In this document: positions 1-5,832 of the stretch, one piece after another
Numbering within the stretch: the first letter of the stretch is position 1
How the letters are laid out: each line of letters begins with the position of its first letter
Assembly (NCBI GenBank): GCA_946885755.1
Contig: CAMPHB010000044.1
Coordinates: 1-8,496 of the forward strand
DNA from: an uncultured Methylophaga sp.
GTDB lineage: Bacteria; Pseudomonadota; Gammaproteobacteria; Nitrosococcales; Methylophagaceae
Reading direction: 5' to 3'
Length of the DNA: 8,496 nucleotides
Notes under the pieces: generated by a model
Told to the model about the DNA's origin: nothing
What the model saw: only the letters and a program-made list of their open reading frames with translations
Database searches by the model: none
Program-made: the position numbers and the translations under genes

Positions 1-144
1 GACCGAGCCAGGTATCAAATCTGGAACCTGAGTTCCGGTTTCGTTTAGAACGATACGGAGTTGACGTTCCGTTTGTCAAGCCCTACATTGACAGGACCGA
101 TGGAACCGCTCGAGAATCCCCTTCGCGCCGACGCCCGCCTCCGT
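1..144. other. Unrelated left-end segment with inverted repeats; possible mobile-element end or chimeric join
   Basis: From about 144 leftward the sequence no longer encodes NrtB. It holds several short inverted repeats: TGTCAA (74-79) facing TTGACA (88-93); GTTCC (66-70) facing GGAAC (102-106); and GGAAC (23-27) facing GTTCC (32-36) across four bases. A plus-strand frame is open from base 3 to a TGA at 144-146, exactly at the join, but its 47 codons match nothing I recognise. Another plus frame ends in TAG at 46-48 after W-N-L-S-S-G-F-V. Repeated short sites are common at insertion-sequence ends, but I cannot name a family. Confidence 0.4.
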
Positions 145-966
145 GACCATCCAGCCGATCCCCAATGAAATCCGCAAACCGGTAAAAATCATCGGAATCG
201 ATGACGGAATCACGATTTTCCAGACCGTGGTCAGATAATTAAGCCGCAGCACTTTGCCGACATTAATCAGATCCCGGTCAATACTGGACACGCCCACCGC
301 GGTATTAATCAGCGTTGGCCACAACGAACACAACATCACGGTAATCGCTGAGGTGATAAACGATTTCTCAAACATCGGATCTGCCGACACATAGACGGCA
401 CTGACCACCATGGTGACTATCGGCAACCAGGCCAGTGGCGACACCGGTTTAAAAATCTGAATCAGCGGGTTCAGCGCGGCATACAAATGATTGCTCAGGC
501 CGCTAACAATCCCAATCGGCACGGCAATCACTGTCGCCAGTAAAAAGCCGACAAATACCGTCCACAAACTGGTCCAGATTTGATCGACAAACGTCGGCCG
601 GCCGGTAAAGTCACGGACCTTTATCTCGGCATCCGGATCCGCCGCCAGCTTTTCAGCATTGCGTTGCTGCTGGCGCTCGTAAAAAGCCGTGGCTCTGGCG
701 CGCTCTGCCTGATGTTCATCATATAGCTGACTGCTTTGCTGCCAGACCTGTACCGGTCCCGGCAACTGGCCGAGACTGGTTTCTACTTTGGCCGCGCCCA
801 CATGCCAGAAAAACAGGAATGTCAGCATCGCCAGCAGCGGCAAGCCCATCAGCAAAGTCAATTGCTGCAACTGTCTTACCGGTGACTCCCCGCTGGCCAG
901 TCGCACCAGCGGCACAAGCCAGGTCAGACTAGCCGTTTCCATTAAATAAATCATCTTGTCTTTCAT
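76..966 (-). pseudogene. nrtB: Nitrate ABC transporter permease, C-terminally truncated/chimeric
   Basis: Residues 1-274 are an NrtB-type inner-membrane permease: a membrane helix at ~35-56, a charged ~70-residue periplasmic segment, then the transmembrane domain beginning FVDQIWTSLWTVFVGFLLA, with INVGKVLRLNYLTTVWKIVI as the EAA-like loop that contacts the ATPase. Homology stops after GLRISLGIGWMV. The family would continue with something like LIAAEM and roughly 50-70 more residues including the last helix. Instead 22 unrelated residues (T-E-A-G-V-G-A-K...) lead to a stop at 76-78. Start chosen at ATG 966 with AAAGGAAA upstream; TTG at 996 would overlap nrtA. As it stands the product would probably not work. 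The cause may be an insertion or an assembly chimera. The ATPase gene (nrtC/nrtD) expected next is not present. Confidence 0.85.
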
Positions 967-988
967 CAACGGCTTTCCTTTCCCTGCT

Positions 989-2383
989 TTACTCAACTAT
1001 CCCGTCGCCTTTCAGACCAATGGCAAACTGGTCGAGATAGGCGTTGGGTTGTTGGCCGTCATAAACGACATCATCAATGAACGTATCCTGTGGCGATTTA
1101 AAGCCGGTTTCATTGGCAAAATCAGGGAAGTCTTTGGCTGCCAGCGTGCCTTCGGCGATAAGTTCTTTGGCAGCAATGGCATAAATATCCGGACGGTAGA
1201 CTTTCTTGGCAGTTTCTTTGTACCAGTCATCCGGTTTGGCCTCGGCGATCTGCCCCCAGCGGCGCATCTGCGTTAAATACCAGATGGCATCGCTGTAGTA
1301 GGGATAAGTCGCGTTGTAACGGAAAAACACATTAAAATCAGGCACATCACGGACATCACCTTTTTCGTACTCAAAAGTACCCGTCATGCTGTTAGCAATG
1401 ACTTTGGCATCGGCACCGACATAATAGGGTTGTGAGAGAATATCCACTGCTTCAGCGCGATTGGCATTGTTATCCGCATCCAGCCAGTGTGCGGCGCGGA
1501 TCAGCGCTTTAACCAGGGCAATATGGGTATTGGGATTTTCCTCTGCCCATTTTTCGCTGACACCAAAGACTTTTTCCGGGTTGTTCTGCCAGATCTCATA
1601 ATCGGTAATCACCGGCACGCCAATGCCTTTAAATACGGCCTGCTGGTTCCACGGTTCTCCCACGCAGTAACCATCAATGGTGCCGGCTTCCATGGTGGCC
1701 GGCATTTGCGGCGGCGGTGTCACTGACAGCAAAGCCTCAGCCTGGATCTGGCCACTGGTATCGCCTTTAGCAGGTGCGTAAAAACCGGGATGAATACCGC
1801 CGGCCGCCAGCCAGTAACGCAGCTCGTAGTTATGGGTGGAAACCGGAAACACCATGCCCATACGGAATGGTTTGCCTTGGTCTTTATAACTTTCAATCAC
1901 CGGTTTCAGGGCACTGGCGGAAATCGGATGGGCCGGTTTACCGTCTTCGGCCATTGGCACATGGGGTTTCATGGCTTCCCAGACACTATTGGAAACGGTA
2001 ATGCCGTTGCCATTTAAATCCATGCTGAAAGCGGTAATGATATCGGCCTCAGTGCCATAACCGATGGTGGCACCCAGCGGCTGACCAGCCAGCATGTGAG
2101 CGCCGTCCAATTGACCGTTGATAACACCGTCTAACAGCACTTTCCAGTTAGCCTGCGCTTCCAGCGTGACGTAGAGGCCTTCATCTTCAAAAAAGCCTTT
2201 TTCATAGGCGATGGCCAGCGGTGCCATATCGGTCAGCTTAATAAAACCGAGGGTGAGATCTTCTTTTTCGAGTTCACCGGGGGCGGCTTGTGCCACCATA
2301 CTGAACAGTGCGGTGCCTAACAATAACAGAGCGGAAAACACCATAGGCTCTGCTTTATGGGCAATTTTGCGTGCTTTAAACAT
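989..2383 (-). CDS. nrtA: Nitrate ABC transporter, periplasmic substrate-binding protein
   Basis: A 464-aa NrtA/CmpA-type binding protein that captures nitrate (possibly nitrite) in the periplasm and delivers it to NrtB. It starts MFKARK, followed by a hydrophobic core and a Sec cleavage site after VAQA (about residue 29); no lipobox is visible. The mature part has typical family segments: [20 protein letters not shown], a following [37 protein letters not shown] and [16 protein letters not shown]. Length fits the family. ATG 2383 is chosen because GGAG lies six bases upstream; ATG 2389 would abut it, and TTG 2395 lies within it. The signal peptide separates it from NasS, the cytoplasmic NrtA-like sensor. 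The gene follows its own sigma-54 promoter and is 22 bp from nrtB. Confidence 0.93.
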   Translation of the reverse strand: MFKARKIAHKAEPMVFSALLLLGTALFSMVAQAAPGELEKEDLTLGFIKLTDMAPLAIAYEKGFFEDEGLYVTLEAQANWKVLLDGVINGQLDGAHMLAGQPLGATIGYGTEADIITAFSMDLNGNGITVSNSVWEAMKPHVPMAEDGKPAHPISASALKPVIESYKDQGKPFRMGMVFPVSTHNYELRYWLAAGGIHPGFYAPAKGDTSGQIQAEALLSVTPPPQMPATMEAGTIDGYCVGEPWNQQAVFKGIGVPVITDYEIWQNNPEKVFGVSEKWAEENPNTHIALVKALIRAAHWLDADNNANRAEAVDILSQPYYVGADAKVIANSMTGTFEYEKGDVRDVPDFNVFFRYNATYPYYSDAIWYLTQMRRWGQIAEAKPDDWYKETAKKVYRPDIYAIAAKELIAEGTLAAKDFPDFANETGFKSPQDTFIDDVVYDGQQPNAYLDQFAIGLKGDGIVE

Positions 2384-2389
2384 AGTCAT

Positions 2390-2452
2390 CTCCAAAGGTC
2401 AACGAGGTGGTGCCGCCATGGCACCGTCAATGCTCAATCCACCGTTGGAGTG
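2390..2452 (-). promoter_or_regulatory. Structured nrtA leader with an ANTAR-like hairpin and possible Shine-Dalgarno pairing
   Basis: As RNA, UCC-AACGGU-GGA (2449-2438) is a hairpin whose six-base loop has A1 and G4; past one mismatch the stem gains two more pairs (CA/UG, 2452-2435). A second, stronger hairpin GGUGCC-AUGGC-GGCACC (2425-2409) has a five-base loop. CUCCAA at 2450-2445, overlapping the first hairpin, is perfectly complementary to UUGGAG of the nrtA Shine-Dalgarno (2395-2390). No U-run follows either hairpin, so control, if any, would be on translation rather than termination. The element is weaker than the porin leader. Confidence 0.35.
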
Positions 2453-2465
2453 ATAACAGACCATT

Positions 2466-2481
2466 TGCAGAAAACATGCCA
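2466..2481 (-). promoter_or_regulatory. Sigma-54 (-24/-12) promoter of nrtAB
   Basis: TGGCATGTTTTCTGCA on the minus strand matches TGGCACG-N4-TTGCW except at positions 6 and 12, with GG-N10-GC exact. The predicted start near 2455 gives a leader of about 72 nt before the nrtA ATG. No intrinsic terminator is seen between the ANTAR gene and this promoter, so read-through from the regulator operon is also possible. Confidence 0.72.
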
Positions 2482-2585
2482 GCTACAGTCCTATTTAAAA
2501 CACAATCAAAAACAATCAGTTAACAATAATCGCTGGGTTACTTTTTATTCAGCTGCGTTGCTTTGGTACACACGGTGCAAACCCG

Positions 2586-2600
2586 GCACCATTGCAGTGC
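2586..2600 (-). promoter_or_regulatory. NtrC-like enhancer site upstream of nrtA
   Basis: GCACTGCAATGGTGC on the minus strand is an exact GCAC-N7-GTGC match with the glnA-like TGGTGC half. Its centre lies 125.5 bp upstream of the centre of the -12 GC of the sigma-54 promoter, close to the distance of the E. coli glnA enhancers. A further half-site GTGC at 2575-2578 (plus strand) continues the series at an 11-bp step. It starts 13 bp beyond the ANTAR gene stop. Confidence 0.65.
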
Positions 2601-2613
2601 AGCCGTCACGCTA

Positions 2614-3237
2614 TCAGCGAGCCGATTCAAGCAAGTTGGCAGTCGACAGAACCTGTTGCGCTAATATTGCCAGGCGCATGTTTTTGTTCATCGCCGTGGT
2701 GCGCAGCAATTTATAAGCCTCATCTTCACTGCATTGACGTTGCTGCATCAGCACACCTTTTGCACGATCGATGACTTTGCGTTCGGCTAATTGGGTGCGC
2801 AAGGTATCCACCTGTTCCAGCAAACTGCGTTGCTGGGCAAAGCGTATGGTTGCCAGCTGTAATAAAGGCAGTAATCGGTTGCTCTGCAAACCATCCACCA
2901 CAAATGCCGCCACCCCGGCCTGAACGGCTTTCTGCTGGCTCAGCGGATCGTAGGTCTGGGTAAAAATAGCGATGGGCAGTGGTTTTTCTGCCAGCAGTAA
3001 TTCAATCATCAGCATCATATCGCTGTCACAGCGTTCCACAGCAATGATCAGCATGGTCATATTGCTGAGATGTTCGCTGATAGATAACTGTGAAAGGCTT
3101 TGCAGCGGCTGGCGAATAGCAAATTCACTGTCGGCCAGTGCCGTGCTGATTTTATCGACCAGATCCGGCTGATCACAAACCAGCAGCGTATGGTGCGTAA
3201 CAGCATGTTTTTTTAGAGATTTAGATGAGTTTTGCAT
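2614..3237 (-). CDS. nasT: NasT-like ANTAR-domain transcription antiterminator
   Basis: A 207-aa RNA-binding regulator. Residues ~15-128 form a degenerate receiver domain (TLLVCDQPDLVDKI, MLIIAVERCDSD, PIAIFTQ, AFVVDGL): the usual phosphorylated Asp is not in place and VDGL replaces the conserved Lys region, as in NasT-type pseudo-receivers. A coiled coil follows (~131-153), then the ANTAR domain (~147-205) with RKVIDRAKGVLM and SEDEAYKLLRTTAM, very close to the family consensus. ANTAR proteins bind paired hexaloop hairpins and prevent termination; a matching element lies in the porin leader (5701-5739). The ATG at 3237 lies inside the NIT gene (17-nt overlap); an in-frame TGA two codons upstream fixes it as the first possible start. 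No good Shine-Dalgarno is seen, so translation is probably coupled. The known NasT partner is NasS; here the neighbour is a NIT protein. Confidence 0.9.
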   Translation of the reverse strand: MQNSSKSLKKHAVTHHTLLVCDQPDLVDKISTALADSEFAIRQPLQSLSQLSISEHLSNMTMLIIAVERCDSDMMLMIELLLAEKPLPIAIFTQTYDPLSQQKAVQAGVAAFVVDGLQSNRLLPLLQLATIRFAQQRSLLEQVDTLRTQLAERKVIDRAKGVLMQQRQCSEDEAYKLLRTTAMNKNMRLAILAQQVLSTANLLESAR

Positions 3238-4081
3238 AGTTTTTCACTGCATATTGAGTAATGGTATTAAAGCTATCCAGTACCGCGCTGATTGGCCGGG
3301 TGGCGGTATGGAAATATTCAGCCGCTGCCAGCAGGGTGATTTTTTTGCCGAGCACTTCCTGCTCCAGCAGCTGTAGCAGTTGCCCGGTGTGATTGCTGAT
3401 TAATGGCAGATGTTGGCTGAGAACCGCCCGTAACTGTGGATTTTTGATGGCTTGCAGTTCACGCAGCAGTGCTTCTGTGTGCCCCCGCACCGAGCGGTGC
3501 AAAAATTCCAGCGCAATGGCATCTGCGCCATCGACTTTGCCACGCGAACAAATCCCCGCACCAATGGCCCGTATCTGGCCAATCGTTTCAGCAACCCGCA
3601 GCGTATCCAGACAGACCTCAGAGACCCGGGTCATATTGTCGAGCATTAAATGATGTAAACGATAATGGCGGCAAACATCATCAATCAGCGAAAGCAGGCC
3701 TTCGATCATGACATTGTGCTGACGCACCAGCAGAAACGCTTTTTGTTTGTTCGCGAGAACGTTTTGTCTGAGCCGCGGCCAGTGATCGACAAACGATTGC
3801 CATTGCGGAAAGCGTTCCAGTTCACGGCTTTGTGGTGCGCTGATAAAACTGTTAATTTTTTGCTGCAAATCGTTTAATTGCGACTGCAAACTTTGATCAC
3901 CGTTAACCACGGCGTTGCTGGTGCCACGATGCTGCTGGCAAAGCATCAGCAGTTGTTGCAAACGCGATAAGTGACTGAGCCCGAGCTTGACTTGCTGATG
4001 CTGAGAACGCTGCTGTTGGTGCCAGCGTACTGCCATAACCAGCAGCAGTACGCCGGCGGCGCTGATAGACCAAATCGTCAT
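3221..4081 (-). CDS. Membrane-anchored NIT-domain nitrate/nitrite sensor
   Basis: A 286-aa protein with one N-terminal membrane helix (about residues 3-18, no basic residues before it, then RWHQQQR). By the positive-inside rule the rest is cytoplasmic; it does not look like a cleaved signal peptide. Residues ~30-275 are mostly helical with the spacing of a NIT domain: LCQQHRGTSNAVVNGD (45-62), ETIGQIRAIGAGICSRG (165-181) and AAAEYFHTATRPISAVLD (252-269). In Klebsiella NasR, nitrate is bound through Arg49/Arg50, Arg176 and Arg236. By position R52, R171 and R262 here are the likely counterparts, with His51 in place of one of the paired arginines. NasR carries an ANTAR domain after NIT; here that domain is missing and a separate ANTAR gene overlaps this one's 3' end by 17 nt. 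I infer a two-protein version of NasR. Confidence 0.8.
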   Translation of the reverse strand: MTIWSISAAGVLLLVMAVRWHQQQRSQHQQVKLGLSHLSRLQQLLMLCQQHRGTSNAVVNGDQSLQSQLNDLQQKINSFISAPQSRELERFPQWQSFVDHWPRLRQNVLANKQKAFLLVRQHNVMIEGLLSLIDDVCRHYRLHHLMLDNMTRVSEVCLDTLRVAETIGQIRAIGAGICSRGKVDGADAIALEFLHRSVRGHTEALLRELQAIKNPQLRAVLSQHLPLISNHTGQLLQLLEQEVLGKKITLLAAAEYFHTATRPISAVLDSFNTITQYAVKNYAKLI

Positions 4082-4084
4082 TAT

Positions 4085-4198
4085 TTACTGCCAGCTAAGG
4101 AAGAATCCTGCCGCCAGACCGAGCGGCGAAATCAACACCATGAACAGTAATTTGAACAATTCCCTGAACAGATAAAATGCGTCAATCAAATATCCCAT
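4085..4198 (-). CDS. 37-aa hydrophobic membrane microprotein
   Basis: An ATG at 4198 is preceded, seven bases upstream, by a full GGAGG Shine-Dalgarno, the strongest in the window. The product begins MGYLIDAFYLFRELFKLLF, continues with a hydrophobic run (MVLISPLGLAAGFF) and ends LSWQ. It has a possible amphipathic N-terminal part with a few charges (D6, R12, E13, K16) and then one likely membrane segment. It is the first gene of the regulator operon; its TAA is three bases from the ATG of the NIT gene, which has no clear Shine-Dalgarno, so the two are probably translationally coupled. The frame extends upstream to an ATG at 4255, but that lies inside and upstream of the sigma-54 promoter. I recognise no family. 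It may be a partner of the membrane-anchored NIT sensor, or mainly a translational leader for it. Confidence 0.7.
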   Translation of the reverse strand: MGYLIDAFYLFRELFKLLFMVLISPLGLAAGFFLSWQ

Positions 4199-4234
4199 GG
4201 TATGGCCTCCTTCATTGGGCTCCACTAACCAATT

Positions 4235-4250
4235 TGCATAAGCTGTGCCA
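4235..4250 (-). promoter_or_regulatory. Sigma-54 (-24/-12) promoter of the microprotein-NIT-ANTAR operon
   Basis: TGGCACAGCTTATGCA on the minus strand matches TGGCACG-N4-TTGCW at all but positions 7 and 12, with GG-N10-GC exact. The predicted start of transcription near 4224 leaves a short leader of about 26 nt before the 37-aa gene and places the GGAGG ribosome-binding site within it. Confidence 0.7.
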
Positions 4251-4267
4251 TACATTTTTTATTTTAT

Positions 4268-4280
4268 TATCAATAACTTA
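4268..4280. promoter_or_regulatory. IHF consensus site between enhancer and sigma-54 promoter
   Basis: TATCAATAACTTA on the plus strand is an exact match to WATCAANNNNTTR. It lies in an AT-rich stretch between the NtrC-like site (4335-4349) and the sigma-54 promoter (4235-4250), where IHF bends DNA in many sigma-54 systems. The consensus is loose, so a chance match in AT-rich DNA is possible. Confidence 0.5.
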
Positions 4281-4298
4281 TAAACGGTCACTTATAAA
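4276..4298. repeat. Tandem ACTTATAAA repeat, 14-bp period
   Basis: ACTTATAAA occurs at 4276-4284 and again at 4290-4298 in the same orientation. The first copy overlaps the IHF consensus. It could be an operator for an unidentified regulator or simply part of a bent AT-rich segment. No family is recognised. Confidence 0.4.
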
Positions 4299-4334
4299 GC
4301 GCTGCTTTAATTTGGTTAATTTGCTGTTGCGAAC

Positions 4335-4349
4335 GCGCTAATCTGGTGC
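4335..4349 (-). promoter_or_regulatory. NtrC-like enhancer site upstream of the regulator operon
   Basis: GCGCTAATCTGGTGC (read on the plus strand; the motif is a dyad) differs at one base from GCAC-N7-GTGC and closely follows the glnA-type site. Its centre is 105.5 bp upstream of the centre of the -12 GC of the sigma-54 promoter at 4235-4250. It sits between the porin terminator and that promoter. Confidence 0.5.
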
Positions 4350-4362
4350 AGCGTCTGCGGGC

Positions 4363-4390
4363 AAAAAAAAGCCGGGCCAAAGCCCGGCTT
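4363..4390 (-). terminator. Intrinsic terminator of the porin gene
   Basis: A 9-bp perfect stem AAGCCGGGC/GCCCGGCTT (4382-4390 with 4369-4377) with a four-base loop is followed on the minus strand by eight U (4370-4363, two of them shared with the stem). It begins 17 bp past the porin stop and separates the porin unit from the regulator operon. The plus strand lacks a U-run, so it acts in one direction. Confidence 0.93.
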
Positions 4391-4407
4391 GATAACACCT
4401 TGTCTTC

Positions 4408-5652
4408 CTAAAACTTGACCATGCCGTATAACCAGAATTTTTCGGTATCGACCAGTGATGGAAATTCATCATCGGCATTATAGTCAGCGTACTTAATGCC
4501 CAGCGTGTAATGCTTGGCAAAGTTTTTCTCTAACATAATGTCGAGTTCGTCACCGGCATCGAGACTGGCAAAGTCGGTCTCAAAATCGTGATATGAAACC
4601 ACCAGTTTGGCGCCCAATACGTTGCCGGCCAATGTCAGATAATTATCCTTGATGCCTTGCGCCGGCGTATTCAGGAATTGATCGGCCCAGCCCTGATAAG
4701 CGTGGTTGGTCCCCAGCGGCGTTTTAAAGCTGAAGGTGCCGTCGCCTTCCAGCGTTTCATGGCTGAATTTCAGCAACCAGCCTTTATATTTACCGCCAAG
4801 CTCTGCCAGATAATAATCCTGCCGGTCCATAATGCCGCTTTTATAGTCATCCTGACTGGCATATTCGGCGGCATAAACCACACTAAAAGCATCGGATAAT
4901 GGTTGCGCACCGCTCAACCGCAGGCCCAGGGTTTTTGACGAGGTCGGCTCGGCATCCTGGTAATCGAGAAAGTAGCCATAGCCTTCCAGTTTGCCAATTG
5001 GCAGACCACTGTATTGCAAATTAACCAAATGACCGTTCAGATCAATATTGCCGTTGTTGATGATGCCGTTATTGGCATCTTCACCAAAAATGGTATTGAC
5101 CTTGTTGATATAGGCATAGCTTAGCTGCGTATCCGGCAGGCTGGTGTTTTGAATTGAAAAAGCATCAAAGGTCTGATGATTTTGCCGCCACAGCACGTTA
5201 CCGATAAAGCGGTGAAATGGCGCATCCCGATAAGTAATATCCTGCCGGCCATATTTCAGCAGCGTGTTAAAACCCTGATAGCTTAAATAGGCCTGATTGA
5301 CTTCAGTACCTTCCGGATCAGCTACCACGGAATAAGTCGTTTCACCATTGGTGGTGCTGTTATAGTTTTCACCACCCAGCGCGGTAACATCTTCCAGTTC
5401 CAGAAAAGCACCAAAGCCATGAAGCCGGCCGGTTTCATAACCCAGTGTGGTGCGCAGGGTAAATGCATCGGCATCTTTCAGAGCGTTATCCTGCTCGACC
5501 GATTCATATCGGGCGCGCGCTGAAAAACTGACTTTGCCGGCTTTAATTGCTTCAATAAAACTGTCTTCTGCAACTGCCTGAGGCACTGACAAAATACTGC
5601 TTAACGAAACGGCCAGCAGGCTCAGCGTAAAAAGTCGGGTGGTTTTTTTCAT
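4408..5652 (-). CDS. Outer-membrane beta-barrel porin (alginate-export-like family), putative nitrate channel
   Basis: A 414-aa protein with a Sec signal peptide: MKKTTR followed by a hydrophobic stretch and a cleavage site after AVA (about residue 28). The mature part alternates polar and aromatic residues as in beta strands and ends in GMVKF; the terminal Phe is the usual barrel-assembly signal. The segment from GKVSFSARARYESVEQ through LEDVTALGG, YLSYQGFNTLLKYGRQDITY and RFIGNVLWRQN resembles the alginate-export-like barrel family, common in proteobacteria and mostly uncharacterised. The start is ATG at 5652 with AGAGGAA just upstream; a 30-aa extension to 5742 would run through the leader hairpins and is rejected. 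It lies between nasA and the nitrate regulators, with its own sigma-54 promoter and attenuator, so I infer it carries nitrate across the outer membrane rather than alginate. Substrate is not visible in the sequence. Confidence 0.85.
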   Translation of the reverse strand: MKKTTRLFTLSLLAVSLSSILSVPQAVAEDSFIEAIKAGKVSFSARARYESVEQDNALKDADAFTLRTTLGYETGRLHGFGAFLELEDVTALGGENYNSTTNGETTYSVVADPEGTEVNQAYLSYQGFNTLLKYGRQDITYRDAPFHRFIGNVLWRQNHQTFDAFSIQNTSLPDTQLSYAYINKVNTIFGEDANNGIINNGNIDLNGHLVNLQYSGLPIGKLEGYGYFLDYQDAEPTSSKTLGLRLSGAQPLSDAFSVVYAAEYASQDDYKSGIMDRQDYYLAELGGKYKGWLLKFSHETLEGDGTFSFKTPLGTNHAYQGWADQFLNTPAQGIKDNYLTLAGNVLGAKLVVSYHDFETDFASLDAGDELDIMLEKNFAKHYTLGIKYADYNADDEFPSLVDTEKFWLYGMVKF

Positions 5653-5664
5653 TCTGATTCCTCT

Positions 5665-5705
5665 AAAAACAAAAAAGCCATGTCCCCGTAAACGGAAACA
5701 TGGCT
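5665..5705 (-). terminator. Intrinsic terminator (attenuator) in the porin 5' leader
   Basis: On the minus strand an AGCCAUGU/ACAUGGCU stem (5698-5705 with 5676-5683) encloses a second CCGU/ACGG pairing and is followed by UUUUU-G-UUUUU (5675-5665). It stands between the sigma-54 promoter and the porin Shine-Dalgarno, so by default it should stop transcription before the gene. Its 5' strand is shared with hairpin P2 of the ANTAR-type element. It would also end any read-through from nasA. Confidence 0.8.
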
Positions 5706-5739
5706 GCATTACCAAAGCTGACACTGCAACGCTGCAGTG
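5701..5739 (-). promoter_or_regulatory. ANTAR-type antiterminator RNA element (two A1/G4 hexaloop hairpins) in the porin leader
   Basis: Read as RNA from the minus strand, hairpin P1 (5739-5722) is CACUGC-AGCGUU-GCAGUG, a perfect 6-bp stem with a six-base loop. Hairpin P2 (5714-5701) is UGGU-AAUGCA-GCCA, a 4-bp stem with one G-U pair and another six-base loop. Both loops have A at position 1 and G at position 4, the hallmark of RNAs bound by ANTAR proteins such as NasR and EutV. The 3' strand of P2 (GCCA) is also part of the 5' strand of the following terminator (5698-5705), so P2 and terminator cannot form together. This is the known ANTAR antitermination logic. The ANTAR protein encoded at 2614-3237 is the obvious candidate ligand. 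The weak point is the short P2 stem. Confidence 0.72.
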
Positions 5740-5763
5740 CACAAATTAATCAGTTTTTAAATG

Positions 5764-5779
5764 AGCAAAATACATGCCT
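5764..5779 (-). promoter_or_regulatory. Sigma-54 (-24/-12) promoter of the porin gene
   Basis: AGGCATGTATTTTGCT on the minus strand matches TGGCACG-N4-TTGCW except at position 1 and position 6, with the essential GG-N10-GC intact. Transcription should start near 5753, giving a leader of about 100 nt that contains the two hairpins and terminator described below. An NtrC-like site lies upstream at 5833-5847. Confidence 0.7.
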
Positions 5780-5832
5780 ATTTTTAAAGTATTGTTTTAT
5801 ATAGATTAAATTGACCTGCAACCTTTTTGTTA

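Noticed and set aside
989..2395. nrtA-like protein as NasS, the cytoplasmic partner of NasT
   Set aside because: It has a clear Sec signal peptide and is followed directly by a permease gene, so it is a transport protein.
2409..2425. GGTGCC/GGCACC hairpin as an intrinsic terminator in the nrtA leader
   Set aside because: It is followed by ACCUCGUUGACC, not a U-run.
4085..4255. A 56-aa version of the microprotein starting at ATG 4255
   Set aside because: The extra 19 codons run through the predicted sigma-54 promoter and precede the expected transcript start, and there is no Shine-Dalgarno at 4255, whereas ATG 4198 has GGAGG.
5653..5742. A 30-residue N-terminal extension of the porin
   Set aside because: It would translate the hairpins and terminator of the leader and put the signal peptide inside the protein; ATG 5652 has AGAGGAA and begins a normal signal peptide.
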